A stretch of DNA of 64,000 bases from Balanoglossus misakiensis. Its lineage: Eukaryota; Hemichordata. A program made the position numbers and the translations under genes. The notes below the pieces were generated by a model, which was not told where the DNA came from, ran no database searches, and saw nothing but the letters and a program-made list of their open reading frames with translations. Below are positions 1-13,210 of the stretch, piece by piece; the stretch's first letter is position 1; each line of letters starts with the position of its first letter. Location of the stretch: NCBI GenBank assembly GCA_040954595.2, contig CM082586.2:9734001-9798000 (forward strand), written 5' to 3'.

Positions 1-207
1 TTTTGGGACAGTTTTTTAAAATTAGATCATATCTACTTTTTTGGTATTAGGTCATTAACAAAAAATTAAGTCATAGAGTTGGTCACACATCCTACTTATA
101 GCACAAGTGTGAGAATACGACCAGTTTGTGTCGCGTTATCTGCTTTCATTGAGGAATTACAGCGCCCGCAAGTAAGGTGTTAATGTCACATTTGTATTAG
201 TATATTC

Positions 208-600
208 CAGTGGGACCTTATGAGATTGGTTGCATCTGTATGGATGTATGGGAGTATGTCCATCCACATCAAAAACTTGAAGACCGCTACGCGTACAACC
301 TCGATATTTGGTGTGTAGATGCATACCGGTTTGTAGATGGGAGTTTGTTCAAACGAAGTTGTCATAGCCAAAAATATGCAAATTTTCTGGGAAAACCTAA
401 ATTTGGTAAAAATTCAGAAAACTAACAACCCCTGGTCGTAATGATTCTGTATGTTTTGAGGTAATAGTGTGAATTTTCTATTTTTTTGTGCAATTTTTGC
501 CCTTTTCTACATTTTTGTTAACAAACTACCTTTCTGGAACTAATCAGCCCACCTCTTTGAAATTTAGTATGGAGCTTCATATATGATCTGACTTATCAAA
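208..600. repeat. Dispersed repeat, copy 1 (inverted relative to 58,462-58,885)
   Basis: Reading this stretch against the reverse complement of 58,462-58,885 gives a long, diverged match. Shared landmarks, in order, are a GTATGGATGTATGGGAG-like motif, TTTGGTGTGTAGATGCAT, GATGGGAGTTTGTTCAAAC, a run near 470 reading GTGTGAATTTTCTA, and TATGGAGCTTCATATA. There is no coding signal; the two overlapping short ORFs here are not conserved as proteins. The element class is unknown. Confidence 0.7.
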
Positions 601-3600
601 GTTTTGTTTAAATTGCTGCCAAATTTTTACATTTTTGATCATTTTTTAAATGTAAAATCGCTCATAAATTGCTTTGGAAATTTGCATGTATGTTTGTCAA
701 ATCAACTAGGAGAATTTAATATTATATTTTTGGGGTGATTTTTGCCGTTTTTGGTCAAAACTCTTTCTCAGAACCCTCTACCCTATTGCTTTGACATTTG
801 ATTTAAAGGATCCTGGGTGAGTTGTCATGATAATTTACAAAACCTATGATGAAAGTGTCAATGCTTTTTGTGGGCAATATCTTGTATTTTGTGGGGCATA
901 TTTTCCAATTTTGAAAAATAATATTTCCCAGTGTATTACTCTAAAATTTGAGTTAATAGTATTGGCTTCTTTAGAATTATAATGGAATTAAATTATAGGT
1001 AATTCGGAACTTTTATATTTTGTAGGATATTTTGCTGTTCATTTTGGTGCATGGACAGTGTTGGCCTGTCGATTTATCTATGTTTAGGAAATTTGATCAA
1101 ATTCAAACTTGAATTGCATTGAATCAATTTTAATTCCCGCCAAAAACACTTTATTGACTACAAACGTTTGTTTTGTTGGATGGGTAAAATTTAAGACCTC
1201 TCGACCAACGCAGAGTGAAGTTTAATACTTTTGAAGTTGTCAAAATCGACTAAACAGAGCGAGAAAAACGGCAATTTGCGCTGTCGGCACATTTCGTCTC
1301 CTGCCTCGAATTATCGACACCAGGACCCCCCTCCCCCCCCCCAAAAAAAATATATCAATTATGGTTCATCACATAACTAGACTGTGCATCGTTCATGAAA
1401 TCAAACTAGACGATGGACAAAACAGCAGAAAAACTTCGCCGATTCCGAGGTAAACCTATCCCGACAGGATAAGAATTCCGCTATGTGACGTCATCTAATT
1501 TCCTTGCAATCATGGCTTGGTCGTTACTTCGGGAATGGCACATAATCTTCTCGCTTCGGCCTTTAATTTCCATGACCCCGGTTGTTTCGGCCAAGACGCA
1601 AACTGATTCTTCACTTTGTAGTTCAGTAAAGTTGGCGAATGGGATAGTCTGTTAATGGTGAATGCAGGCCTGTACGCAGTGCTAGCGAACGGGACTATTG
1701 ACATAAAAAGCGAGCCTGGTGTCAGATTAGTGGGACTGTCATATCATGAACACAATACGGGAGGCGTGATAAAGGCATTATAAAGACCGAGCGTGAAACA
1801 GACATGGAAACGATCGACAGTACGGTACAGTGGCTGTGGGTAGAGCGAGCGTGTTGCTGTGCCGAACACATTTACCATGTTTGTTAAATACAACCATGGA
1901 CGTAAAAAGAGAAGGACTTCAGACTGCCTCTTAAGCCCATTCACACCTATTGTGTTCTCTTTGTCTATGCTGTCCTTTGATGTCTTTGGTGACTGTTGCT
2001 GCTGTATATGTACACAGTGACACACCCCCTCGGGTACTCTCAGCAGTACTCACGACAACTTGCTGTTTAAGTCACAAAGAAGTGGTAAATTACTGTAAAA
2101 TTATCACCATTTGTGTGTCTCGATGTAACGGAAATAAAGAAGTGAAAACAGAAAAAATCGACGCATATTTGACCAAATGGCGAACCGATCTTTATAAGCA
2201 TGCTAAAAAACAAGACATTTTAAAATCACTCTCACTTTAAAAAGTTCAAGGGTCCTACGTCTAATTTTTGCATTTAGGAGGAGACGAAGCAATAAACTTT
2301 CAGAAAATGTGCGTCTTATATGCAGGAGCACATGGCCATTTTCGCTATCCACGTTCGGATTTTGCCAAATTTCGCGAAGTGCGGTTACTCTGTCGCCATA
2401 GGATTACACGTCCATGGTTTGAAATGCGCGGCTGTGGTAGAAAATTACCCACTGTTCTTTGGGGCGTGAGCCACCCCCCTGAGACAATGGTGCACTCACA
2501 CTCGAGAACATAGGTGCGCTATTTGCATATACAAATGGAATATTCCTTCGAATGCGAGCATGTTCCAGTGCGTTCTAAAGAAATAAAATATGCAGCTATA
2601 GCATGTATGCATATTCATTAGTGTGTCGTAATGCTAACTTTGGTCTGTGATTGGGTAACAAGTCCCACTCTCCATAACAACAGGTGATCATTGACCCGTT
2701 TCCGGTGTGCGACGTCGGGTTTCAATCACTTTCCTTCTTACTGCCGCGGGATCAAGACGTCTTTTCGGTAGGCTCATAATCCAGTCGTTGCTTTTAGTAC
2801 CATAGCCTATATAGCTACGTTACCGTCGCTCGATTGTTTTGTCTGGTATTAGGTGATTTGCAGCTATCCGTTCAACACCTTGTAGTTGAACAGAAGTAGG
2901 TCTTATTCCAGAAAAAAAATCCGAGCTACGGGCGTGCAGCTAGCCATGCCTCTCGGCCATTCTGTGTATGGCTTCGCTGCTGACCAGGAGGTCATAATCG
3001 AGAAAGTCTAGTCATATTTATAGGGTTATACTCTGTGAGAATTTTATAGCTAGGCCTCTTGCCTAAGCGCGCGTAGGGCCATTGTTTGCATTTTTTTACG
3101 GTTTAAACTTGGTTGGTGTATTTTCGCGTTTCTGTTTGTTTTGTTTTTTGTAACATTTTACTGTTTACATGTTGTTGGCGTATTTTCGCTTTTCTGGTGA
3201 GATTTCCACCTCACCGTTGGTATACTTAAACAATTATCCTAATTTTTATTGGGCAAACCGAGAAAACCAAAACCACCACAAGTAAAGAAAATTGTAATCT
3301 GTTTGGTGATAACCCTTTTAGCTTTGAGAGATAACCGATTTAATGTTTTAGTAAAACCAAATTTTTGACCAGGGTGACAAGCATTTTTTTCTCCAAGAGT
3401 CGTGTTGCTTTGAAGCATACATCTGGATATATGGTCCCAGTTTATGAAAACCTGGTTGATGAAAAATGTGCATATTTATAATTTTGTACTATTTTTTGTC
3501 TTTTGTGGTCAAAAATTGTTTTATCTAAAACTGCTTGTCAGATTGCTTTCAAATTTGGCAGGGTTTTTCCTTGGGAATAATTAAGTGAGATGTTTTAGAA

Positions 3601-4055
3601 AAATACTTGAAATTTGCATATTTGCGTTTTGTGTGTGATAGTTGTGGAATTTTTCATCAAAAATTATTTTCTTTCAAACTGCATGTCAGATTGCCTTGAG
3701 CTTTGGTAGGCATCTTCCCTGAAGCGGTTGACGTAATATATTGTACAATTTTGGTGAAAATACTGATTTTTCTGAAACTGCATGTGGGATTGCTTTGAAA
3801 TTTGATAGGAATATTGCAATGGGTAACCCAAGTTTTGTCTGATTGTGTTGATTTCCCTATACTGAGACTCGCCAAGTACACTATATGTTTTTATTACTAG
3901 GGAGTTCAGAATCCAATATGGCCGCCATACGAACTGGGACATACTGTGTAATCTGATTATTTTCTAAACTTGACATATTTTAATTTCTCGATCTCACAAA
4001 TAAAAATGAAATGCCAAAAATTGAGTAACTTTCGTTTCTTCCTGCTTGTTGTCCG
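601..4055. other. AT-rich stretch with no gene I can support
   Basis: I see no homology, no splice-consistent exon series and no tandem structure. There is a C/A homopolymer run near 1,327-1,350. Short ORFs at 1,950-2,240 and 2,268-2,513 (+) are the most protein-like (the first ends with a lysine-rich, helical-looking stretch), but neither has a recognisable domain or a clear splice partner. The sequence at 3,360-3,850 resembles the diverged intergenic repeats seen elsewhere in the window. Confidence 0.4.
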
Positions 4056-4349
4056 TTAAAGTCTTTTTCCTCCCACTGGGAAAGTGGCTAGAGTCAATAT
4101 GTGCATAATGGCAGCATTATATGGCACTGAATAAATGGCAGGGGTGTTTACATCTCCTAATTTGTTTTCACTTAAACCATTATAAATATCTAACAGTATA
4201 TGATCATATTGTGTATGCAACTCGGAGATGCGTTTCACTTCAGGGTTGGAAGTTTGTTTAGTCAAGTCTGGGAAGTGACATGTCTTCAAAGTGACTGATG
4301 TTATCTGCTTAGAGCTGAATGCCCATGGGTGTTCTTTCCTAGAATACAT
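4056..4349 (-). CDS. Unrecognised ORF, possible exon (97 codons)
   Basis: This is an open frame of 97 codons with mixed, non-repetitive composition and no homopolymers, unlike the flanking AT-rich DNA. I recognise no domain, signal peptide or membrane segment. The upstream start is not distinctive. Divergent to it, 155 bp away, lies another orphan ORF (4,505-4,897), so the pair could be remnants of one mobile element or exons of two genes. It may equally be chance. Low confidence. Confidence 0.2.
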   Translation of the reverse strand: MYSRKEHPWAFSSKQITSVTLKTCHFPDLTKQTSNPEVKRISELHTQYDHILLDIYNGLSENKLGDVNTPAIYSVPYNAAIMHILTLATFPVGGKRL

Positions 4350-4504
4350 TTTCTTTGCATTTCATAGACCTGTGTATAATTATAATTTCAGTTATATATT
4401 CTAATTTGCGTTTAGGTAGAGTATGCATGGAATTAAAATAATTATTCTGTAATTACCCAACAAAAATGTTTCTCTTACAATTGTCTAGCAAGTGGATATT
4501 TTGA

Positions 4505-4897
4505 TTGTTAATTTGCACAGGCAACATTATGGAAGTAGCATTAAGAGTATTCGATAATATAGCAGACCTTCTAGCCAGAAAGAAGAGCTTAGAAGATTTA
4601 TCAGCTCATAATATTCATTTAACCAATGAACTTTATATGAACTTGCACACCTGCCTTCAAGATACAGGAATTAATGTTCAGGAAACCTTACCAGCTCTAG
4701 TACATTTATTTCAGCCAGAAATTGAATTACCAGAAAAAAAATCAGTAATGTTAGAAAGACACAGTCAGAAAATAAATGGAGAAAGCCAGCAAGGAAGGCA
4801 GAAAAGTGGAATACATGAAAGACACAGTTTGCTTAAACTACGTGTGTATGCAGTAAAAACTGTATGGTGCAAGGACGTTCATTTTTATGATTTATAG
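4505..4897 (+). CDS. Unrecognised ORF, probable exon or gene remnant (130 codons)
   Basis: A splice-acceptor-like TTGTTAATTTGCACAG ends at about 4,521, directly before a methionine-containing frame that stays open to 4,897. The predicted protein is helical-looking and leucine-rich: it has a segment DIADLLARKKSLEDLSAHN near residues 18-36 and a LPALVHLFQPEIELPEKK segment near residues 62-79, then a basic, glutamine-rich tail. I do not recognise a family. The regular acceptor and varied composition argue for real coding ancestry; no matching downstream donor or second exon is evident. It may be a solo exon or a degraded gene. Confidence 0.3.
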   Translation: MLICTGNIMEVALRVFDNIADLLARKKSLEDLSAHNIHLTNELYMNLHTCLQDTGINVQETLPALVHLFQPEIELPEKKSVMLERHSQKINGESQQGRQKSGIHERHSLLKLRVYAVKTVWCKDVHFYDL

Positions 4898-5704
4898 CCA
4901 GCCAGTCTTTCCATGCATATCATACCAAAATTAATATGAAAATCGTGTTAATGTTAATAGACTACAAGGATAGTACAGATACATGTAGAACGTACACTAT
5001 CCAACTTTCTCCACTTTTGATATCTGCTCAACACAGGCAAGCAAAAGGGCCGATCTGAGAGTTTGACTTGAATGATGGCAATTTTTGCTGTCCAGAAGTA
5101 ACTGTATAAAATAATATTTGGTAGTAGTATAATTGCTCAAAATACACAAGAATTTAAATATTTCCACTCACTACAGTGATTGAACTGATTTTCAGCAAAT
5201 TGCAGTGTATAAACAAATATTGCCATCTAATGAAATATCAATCCAATATGGCCGCCCATTTGCAATGGTAAAATGCTAGGTTTTTCCTTTTTTGAGCGCC
5301 TGGGAATTTAAATTATAATCCAGATATCAAAAACTTAAGTCACTATCTGTATCTGCACATATATTGTAATATATTCTGAAAATTTCGTTACAATTAGATC
5401 AACTATGATTGAGACACGGAACATCAAACATTGCAAAATTTCATATTTCCCATGGTGCCATGCAAAAAATAGAGATTTTCTTTACAAGTTTAGATGATCT
5501 CCTGTAAAACTGAAAGAAGTATTCTTCTGTGAATCGTGCATAATTTTTTGAAAAATGTTGAAGATACTTGAGAATATCAGTATTTTTTGATGCTTTTGTA
5601 CCTTGAAAACCAGTGAACCGATTTTGATAATTGTCTTTATTATAACCTACAAAGACCTATAAACATTTTTATCAGTAAAATAAACGGCCTTATATAATTT
5701 TACT
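4898..5704. other. No gene seen; AT-rich intergenic DNA
   Basis: No coding, RNA or tandem signal is visible. A motif AATCCAATATGGCCGCC near 5,241 is a short version of the 'ATGGCGGCCATATTGGATT' motif that recurs in the satellite cores to the right and around 59.9-60.8 kb, so part of this stretch may be old dispersed repeat. Confidence 0.4.
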
Positions 5705-6260
5705 GGTCCAGCTGTTACAGAGACCACCGGCTATTTTATTATAAACTGGTGGTAGGTCAGTGAATGCCTCTGTCTGATTGGACTAATCAGCTTGTCATAC
5801 TCGCATGTATTTTTACAGACAGTTTTTGGACAAAAATCAGCTGTGGTCCAGCTGTTACAGAGACCACCGGCTATTTTATTATAAACTGGTGGTAGGTCAG
5901 TGCATGCCTCTGTCTGATTGGACTAATTAGCTTGTCATACTCGCATGTATTTTTACAGACAGTTTTTGGACAAAAATCAGCTGTGGTCCAGCTGTTACAG
6001 AGACCACCGGCTATTTTATTATAAACTGGTGGTAGGTCAGTGAATGCCTCTGTCTGATAGGACTAATTAGCTTGTCATACTCGCATGTATTTTACAGACA
6101 GTTTTTGGATAAAAATCAGTTGTGGTCCAGTTGTTACAGAGACCACCGACTATTTTATTATAAACTGGTGGTAGGTCAGTGAATGCCTCTGTCTGATTGG
6201 ACTAATTAGCTTGTCATACTCACATGTATTTTACAGACAGTTTTTGGACAAAAATCTGTT
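5705..6260. repeat. 140-bp tandem repeat, four copies
   Basis: The phrase GGTCCAGCTGTTACAGAGAC starts at 5,705, 5,845, 5,985 and, with one change, 6,124, giving periods of 140, 140 and 139 bp. Copies differ at only a few positions. Each unit contains ACCACC ... GGTGGT spaced by about 20 AT-rich bases, which could form a small hairpin. The last copy fades near 6,260. No coding potential. Confidence 0.95.
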
Positions 6261-6524
6261 TTTTTAGTGCTGCTTGTAAGATTGCAGTGACACATAACAC
6301 TTGATTGGGCATGGTGATTTTTTTTATGTTTCCATAGTATTTGAATATTTTTGCCATATATGCTTGCCAATGTCTCCCGCGATTTAATTTTGGTGAATAC
6401 CTAAAATCTGTGTAATCCCCAAATGGCACAACAGTTTCCTATACGCTATGTTTTAAGAAGTTAATTATACATAGATATGCATCTTGTTAAAATGCACAAC
6501 AGTCACGATTTTGTTCACGAGTTT
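6261..6524. other. Short unannotated gap with partial satellite sequence
   Basis: This is a transition between the 140-bp tandem repeat and the 116-bp/core satellite field. From about 6,480 it reads as a diverged 116-bp monomer (GATATGCATCTTGTTAAAATG, then the TTGCTGCCAGGACATAACCC motif). No gene. Confidence 0.6.
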
Positions 6525-7370
6525 TATTGCTGCCAGGACATAACCCAAATATTTTGATAATTTTGGCAATGACCTTTGAACTACTATCCCATGCCTTGGC
6601 ATGTACAGCAGATACAGCCTTCAAATTTGGAGGACTGGAACACCTAATGAAGTACATGTATTAACTTTAACACAATAATTATGTATATGAGCTATTTAAA
6701 GTTAACCAATAAAGCGTAGAAGTCTGGTTTTTGCTGGACACTTATCAGTTTGATATCAAAATTTGTTGGCACAAATTTGCGTGACCTCTGGCTTACTTAC
6801 CATTTCTCAGCATCCATAACAGATACAGCCTTTGCTTTCTGTTGGAACCATGCTAACCACTTTGGCTCCTACAATGCTGCTTATAGTTGGGTCTTCTTCA
6901 TGGCGGCCATATTGGTTTTTTGGATAACCTTTAAAAGTTGACATTTTTTTCAAAAATTACAAGGCCAATCAAGTTCTAATTTACTGTCCGTTCCAATTTT
7001 TTTCAATAATATTGTTAGTAGTCATGTGAATTTGGATTAATTATGGATTTTTGAAAAATCTCATGAAAAATTTCCAAAGTCTTTTTTAATCAAGCTTTCA
7101 AGTGAATTGTGATTGCTTTAACCTTATTCGAGCCAAATTGGATTTTCTGAACACTGATGAAAAACAAAGATTTCCTATTTCTAGCCTACTCATTGATAGC
7201 ACACAAATTCCATTTTTGGATACAAGTCGGCATATGACTAGAATACGTTACATTTTTGGCAACTTTCACATGTTCTTTGATCCAGTTTTTTTTCAGAATT
7301 TGATTAAACAATTTGTTGGCCACTCTCACATGTCCTTTGATCCAGTAATTCTAGAACTTAATTTTATGTG
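6525..7370 (+). repeat. Satellite-field core repeat, copy 1
   Basis: First recognisable copy of a ~750-bp core. Landmarks in order: GGACTGGAACACCTAATG, TATTTAAAGTTAACCAAT, TGGACACTTATCAGTTTGAT, AAATTTGTTGGCACAAATTT, CATGGCGGCCATATTGG, AAGTGAATTGTGATTG and GGCATATGACTAGAATACG. The core recurs near 8,985, 10,845, 12,425, 15,630, 16,525, 17,780, 19,945 and 20,770. The short ORFs inside it repeat with the DNA and end at different frameshifts between copies, so I treat them as non-coding. Confidence 0.85.
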
Positions 7371-8984
7371 GATATGCCTCTTGTTAAAAAGCACAACAGT
7401 CATAATTGTGTTCACATGAGTTTTATTGCTGCCAGGACATAACCCAAATATTTTGATAATTTTGGCAATGACCCTTGATCTACTTGGATATGTCTCTTGT
7501 TAAAAAGCACAACAGTCATGATTTTGTTCACATGAGTACTATTGCTGCCTGGACATAACCCAAATATTTTGATAATTTTGGCAATGACCCTTGATCTACT
7601 TGGATATGTCTCTTGTAAAAAAACACAACAGTCATGATTTTGTTCACATGAGTACTATTGCTGCCTGGACATAACCCAAATATTTTGATAATTTTGGCAA
7701 TGACCCTTGATCTACTTGGATATGTCTCTTGTTAAAAAGCACAACAGTCGTGATTTTGTTCACATGAGTACTACTGCTGCCAGGACATAACCAAAATATT
7801 TTGATAATTTTGGCAATGACCCTTGATCTACTTGGATATGCCTCTTGTAAAAAAACACAACAGTCATGATTTTGTTCACATGAGTACTATTGCTGCCTGG
7901 ACATAACCCAAATATTTTGATAATTTTGGCAATGACCCTTGATCTACTTGGATATGCCTCTTGTTAAAAAGCACAACAGTCGTGATTTTGTTCACATGAG
8001 TACTACTGCTGCCAGGACATAACCAAAATATTTTGATAATTTTGGCAATGACCCTTGATCTACTTGGATATGCCTCTTGTTAAAAAGCACAACAGTCATG
8101 AGTTTGTTCACATGAGTACTATTGCTGCCTGGACATAACCCAAATTATTTGATAATTTTGGCAATGACCCTTGATCTACTTGGATATGTCTCTTGTTAAA
8201 AAGCACAAGAGTCATGATTTTGTTCACATGAGTTTTATTGCTGCCAGGACATAACACAAATATTTTGATAATTTTGGCAATGACCCTTGATCTACTTTGA
8301 TATGTCTCTTGTTAAAAAGCACATCAGTCATGATTTTGTTCACATGAGTTTTATTGCTGCCAGGACATAACCCAAATGTTTTGATAATTTTGGCAATGGC
8401 CCTTGATCTACTTGGATATGTCTCTTGTTAAAAAGCACGACAGTCATGATTTTGTTCACATGAGTTTTATTGCTGCCAGGACATAACCCATATATTTTGA
8501 TCATTTTGGCAATGACCCTTGATCTACTTGGATATGTCTCTTGTTAAAAAGCGCAACAGTCATGATTTTGCTCACAGGAGTTTTATTGCTGCCAGGATAT
8601 AACCCAAATATTTGGATAATTTTGGCAATGACCCTTGATCTACTTGGATATGTCTCTTGTTAAAAAGCACAACAGTCATGATTTTGTTCATATGAATTTT
8701 ATTGCTGCCAGGACATAACCCAAATATTTTGATAACTTTGGCAATGACTCTTGATCTACTTGGATATGTCTCTTGTTAAAAAGCACAACAGTCATGATTT
8801 TGTTCACACGAGTTTTATTGCTGCCAGGACATAACCCAAATATTTTGATAATTTTGGCCATGACCCTTGATCTACTTGGATATGTCTCTTGTTAAAAAGC
8901 ACAACAGTCATGATTTTGTTCACATGAGTTTTATTGTTGCCAGGACATAACCCAAATATTTTGATAATTTTGGCCATGATCTAC
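7371..8984 (+). repeat. 116-bp tandem array 1 (about 14 monomers)
   Basis: The monomer carries TTGATCTACTTGGATATG, TCTCTTGTTAAAAAGCACAA, CAGTCATGATTTTGTTCACA and GCTGCCAGGACATAACCC. Successive TACTTGG motifs at 7,481, 7,597 and 7,713 fix a 116-bp period. Two sequence types alternate, one with ACTATTGCTGCCTGG and one with TTTATTGCTGCCAGG, so the array has variant structure. Monomer number is estimated from length divided by period. Confidence 0.95.
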
Positions 8985-9725
8985 TTTCCCATAACTTGCC
9001 ATGCACAGCAGATACGGCTTTCAAATTTAGAGGACTGGAACACCTAATGCAGTATTAATCTTTAACACAATCATTATGTACTTATCCTATTTAAAGTTAA
9101 CCAATTGAGCTTAGATGTTTGGTTCTTGTTGGACACTTATCAGTTTGATGTCAAAATTTGTTGGCACAAATTTGCGTGACCTCTGGGTTACTTACCATTT
9201 CTCAGCATCCATAACAGATACAGCCTTTGCTTTCTGTTGGAACCATGCTACCCACTTTGGTCACTCCAATGCTGCTTATAGTTGGGTCTTCTTCATGGCG
9301 GCCATATTGGATTTTCTGATAATCTCTAAAAGTGGACATTTTTTTCTAAACTGCAGGGCCAATCAAGTTCTAATTTACTGTCCGTTCCAATTTTTTTCAA
9401 TAATATTTTTAGTAGTCATGTGAATTTGGATTAATTATGGATTTTAGAAAAATCTCATGAAAAATTTCCAAAGTCTTTTTTAATCAAGCTTTCAAGTGAA
9501 TTGTGATTGCTTTAACCTTATTCGAGCCAAATTGGATTTTCTGAACACTGATGAAAAACAAAGATTTCCTATTTCTAGCCTACTCATTGATAGCACACAA
9601 ATTCCATTTTTGGATACAAGTCGGCATATGACTAGAATACGTTACATTTTTGGCAACTTTCACATGTTCTTTGATCCAGTTTTTTTTCAGAATTTGATTA
9701 AACAATTTGTTGGCCACTCTCACAA
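8985..9725 (+). repeat. Satellite-field core repeat, copy 2
   Basis: Same landmark order as copy 1. Copies 2, 3 and 4 are almost identical to each other over hundreds of bases (for example the GCTTAGATGTTTGGTTCTTG junction), indicating recent amplification of a core-plus-array unit. Confidence 0.9.
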
Positions 9726-10844
9726 CAGTCATAATTGTGTTCACATGAGTTTTATTGCTGCCAGGACATAACCCAAATATTTTGATAATTTTGGCAATGA
9801 CCCTTGATCTACTTGGATATGTCTCTTGTTTAAAAGCACAACAGTCATGATTTTGTTCACATGAGTACTATTGCTGCCTGGACATAACCCAAATATTTTG
9901 ATAATTTTGGCAATGACCCTTGATCTACTTGGATATGTCTCTTGTAAAAAAACACAACAGTCATGATTTTGTTCACATGAGTACTATTGCTGCCAGGACA
10001 TAACCCAAATATTTTGATAATTTTGGCAATGACCCTTGATCTACTTGGATATGCCTCTTGTTAAAAAGCACAACAGTCATGATTTTGTTCACATGAGTAC
10101 TATTGCTGCCTGGACATAACCCAAATTATTTGATAATTTTGGCAATGACCCTTGATCTACTTGGATATGTCTCTTGTTAAAAAGCACAAGAGTCATGATT
10201 TTTTTCACATGAGTTTTATTGCTGCCAGGACATAACCCAAATATTTTGATAATTTTGGCAATGACCCTTGATCTACTTTGATATGTCTCTTGTTAAAAAG
10301 CACATCAGTCATGATTTTGTTCACATGAGTTTTATTGCTGCCAGGACATAACCCAAATATTTTGATAATTTTGGCAATGGCCCATGATCTACTTGGATAT
10401 GTCTCTTGTTAAAAAGCACAACAGTCATGATTTTGTTCACGTGAGTTTTATTGCTGCCAGGACATAACCCATATATTTTGATCATTTTGGCAATGACCCT
10501 TGATCTACTTGGATATGTCTCTTGTTAAAAAGCGCAACAGTCATGATTTTGTTCACATGAGTTTTATTGCTGCCAGGATATAACCCACATATTTGGATAA
10601 TTTTGGCAATGACCCTTGATCTACTTGGATATGTCTCTTGTTAAAAAGCACAACAGTCATGATTTTGTTCATATGAATTTTATTGCTGCCAGGACATAAC
10701 CCAAATATTTTGATAACTTTGGCAATGACTCTTGATCTACTTGGATATGTCTCTTGTTAAAAAGCACAACAGTCATGATTTTGTTCACACGAGTTTTATT
10801 GCTGCCAGGACATAACCCAAATATTTTGATAATTTTGGCCATGA
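9726..10844 (+). repeat. 116-bp tandem array 2 (about 10 monomers)
   Basis: Same monomer as array 1, including shared private variants such as GATCATTTTGGCAATGACC and the GATAACTTTGGCAATGACTC copy just before the next core. Arrays 1 and 2 therefore descend from one another as blocks and not monomer by monomer. Confidence 0.9.
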
Positions 10845-11640
10845 TCTACTTTCCCATAACTTGCCATGCACAGCAGATACGGCTTTCAAATTTAGAGGAC
10901 TGGAACACCTAATGCAGTATTAATCTTTAACACAATCATTATGTACTTATCCTATTTAAAGTTAACCAATTGAGCTTAGATGTTTGGTTCTTGTTGGACA
11001 CTTATCAGTTTGATGTCAAAATTTGTTGGCACAAATTTGCGTGACCTCTGGCTTACTTACCATTTCTCAGCATCCATAACAGATACAGCCTTTGCTTTCT
11101 GTTGGAACCATGCTACCCACTTTGGTCACTCCAATGCTGCTTATAGTTGGGTCTTCTTCATGGCGGCCATATTGGATTTTCTGATAATCTCTAAAAGTGG
11201 ACATTTTTTTCTAAACTGCAGGGCCAATCAAGTTCTAATTTACTGTCCGTTCCAATTTTTTTCAATAATATTGTTAGTAGTCATGTGAATTTGGATTAAT
11301 TATGGATTTTTGAAAAATCTCATGAAAAATTTCCAAAGTCTTTTTTAATCAAGCTTTCAAGTGAATTGTGATTGCTTTAACCTTATTCGAGCCAAATTGG
11401 ATTTTCTGAACACTGATGAAAAACAAAGATTTCCTATTTCTAGCCTACTCATTGATAGCACACAAATTCCATTTTTGGATACAAGTCGGCATATGACTAG
11501 AATACATTACATTTTTGGCAACTTTCACATGTTCTTTGATCCAGTTTTTTTTTCAGAATTTGATTAAACAATTTGTTGGCCACTCTCACATGTCCTTTGA
11601 TCCAGTAATTCTAGAACTTAATTTTATGTGGATATGCCTC
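10845..11640 (+). repeat. Satellite-field core repeat, copy 3
   Basis: Near-identical to copies 2 and 4. It differs from copy 2 by isolated substitutions and by a longer T-run near 11,547, which changes the downstream frame of the incidental ORF. Confidence 0.9.
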
Positions 11641-12424
11641 TTGTTAAAAAGCACAACAGTCATAATTGTGTTCACATGAGTTTTATTGCTGCCAGGACAT
11701 AACCCAAATATTTTGATAATTTTGGCAATGACCCTTGATCTACTTGGATATGTCTCTTGTTAAAAAGCACAACAGTCATGATTTTGTTCACATGAGTACT
11801 ATTGCTGCCTGGACATAACCCAAATATTTTGATAATTTTGGCAATGACCCTTGATCTACTTGGATATGTCTCTTGTAAAAAAACACAACAGTCATGATTT
11901 TTTTCACATGAGTACTATTGCTGCCTGGACATAACCCAAATATTTTGATAATTTTGGCAATGACCCTTGATCTACTTGGATATGCCTCTTGTTAAAAAGC
12001 ACAACAGTCGTGATTTTGTTCACATGAGTACTACTGCTGCCAGGACATAACCCAAATATTTTGATAATTTTGGCAATGACCCTTGATCTACTTGGATATG
12101 CCTCTTGTTAAAAAGCACAACAGTCGTGATTTTGTTCACATGAGTACTACTGCTGCCAGGACATAACCCAAATATTTTGATAATTTTGGCAATGACCCTT
12201 GATCTACTTGGATATGCCTCTTGTTAAAAAGCACAACAGTCATGATTTTGTTCACACGAGTACTATTGCTGCCTGGACATAACCCAAATTATTTGATAAT
12301 TTTGGCAATGACCCTTGATCTACTTGGATATGTCTCTTGTTAAAAAGCACAACAGTCATGATTTTGTTCATATGAATTTTATTGCTGCCAGGACATAACC
12401 CAAATATTTTGATAATTTTGGCCA
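11641..12424 (+). repeat. 116-bp tandem array 3 (about 7 monomers)
   Basis: Same 116-bp monomer; a shorter array than its neighbours, showing copy-number change between otherwise identical core-array blocks. Confidence 0.9.
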
Positions 12425-13210
12425 TGATCTACTTTCCCATAACTTGCCATGCACAGCAGATACGGCTTTCAAATTTAGAGGACTGGAACACCTAATGCAG
12501 TATTAATCTTTAACACAATCATTATGTACTTATCCTATTTAAAGTTAACCAATTGAGCTTAGATGTTTGGTTCTTGTTGGACACTTATCAGTTTGATGTC
12601 AAAATTTGTTGGCACAAATTTGCGTGACCTCTGGCTTACTTACCATTTCTCAGCATCCATAACAGATACAGCCTTTGCTTTCTGTTGGAACCATGCTACC
12701 CACTTTGGTCACTCCAATGCTGCTTATAGTTGGGTCTTCTTCATGGCGGCCATATTGGATTTTCTGATAATCTCTAAAAGTGGACATTTTTTTCTAAACT
12801 GCAGGGCCAATCAAGTTCTAATTTACTGTCCGTTCCAATTTTTTTCAATAATATTGTTAGTAGTCATGTGAATTTGGATTAATTATGGATTTTTGAAAAA
12901 TCTCATGAAAAATTTCCAAAGTCTTTTTTAATCAAGCTTTCAAGTGAATTGTGATTGCTTTAACCTTATTCGAGCCAAATTGGATTTTCTGAACACTGAT
13001 GAAAAACAAAGATTTCCTATTTCTAGCCTACTCATTGATAGCACACAAATTCCATTTTTGGATACAAGTCGGCATATGACTAGAATACATTACATTTTTG
13101 GCAACTTTCACATGTTCTTTGATCCAGTTTTTTTTTCAGAATTTGATTAAACAATTTGTTGGCCACTCTCACATGTCCTTTGATCCAGTAATTCTAGAAC
13201 TTAATTTTAT
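12425..13210 (+). repeat. Satellite-field core repeat, copy 4
   Basis: Near-identical to copy 3 throughout, including the same private changes near 13,086 and the T-run near 13,128. Confidence 0.9.

Noticed and set aside
7102-13150. Repeated ORFs in the core (MNCDCFNLIRAK... and MFGSCWTLISLM... types) as genes
   Set aside because: They are copied with the DNA repeat, and their ends change with T-run length between copies; no codon-level conservation is apparent.
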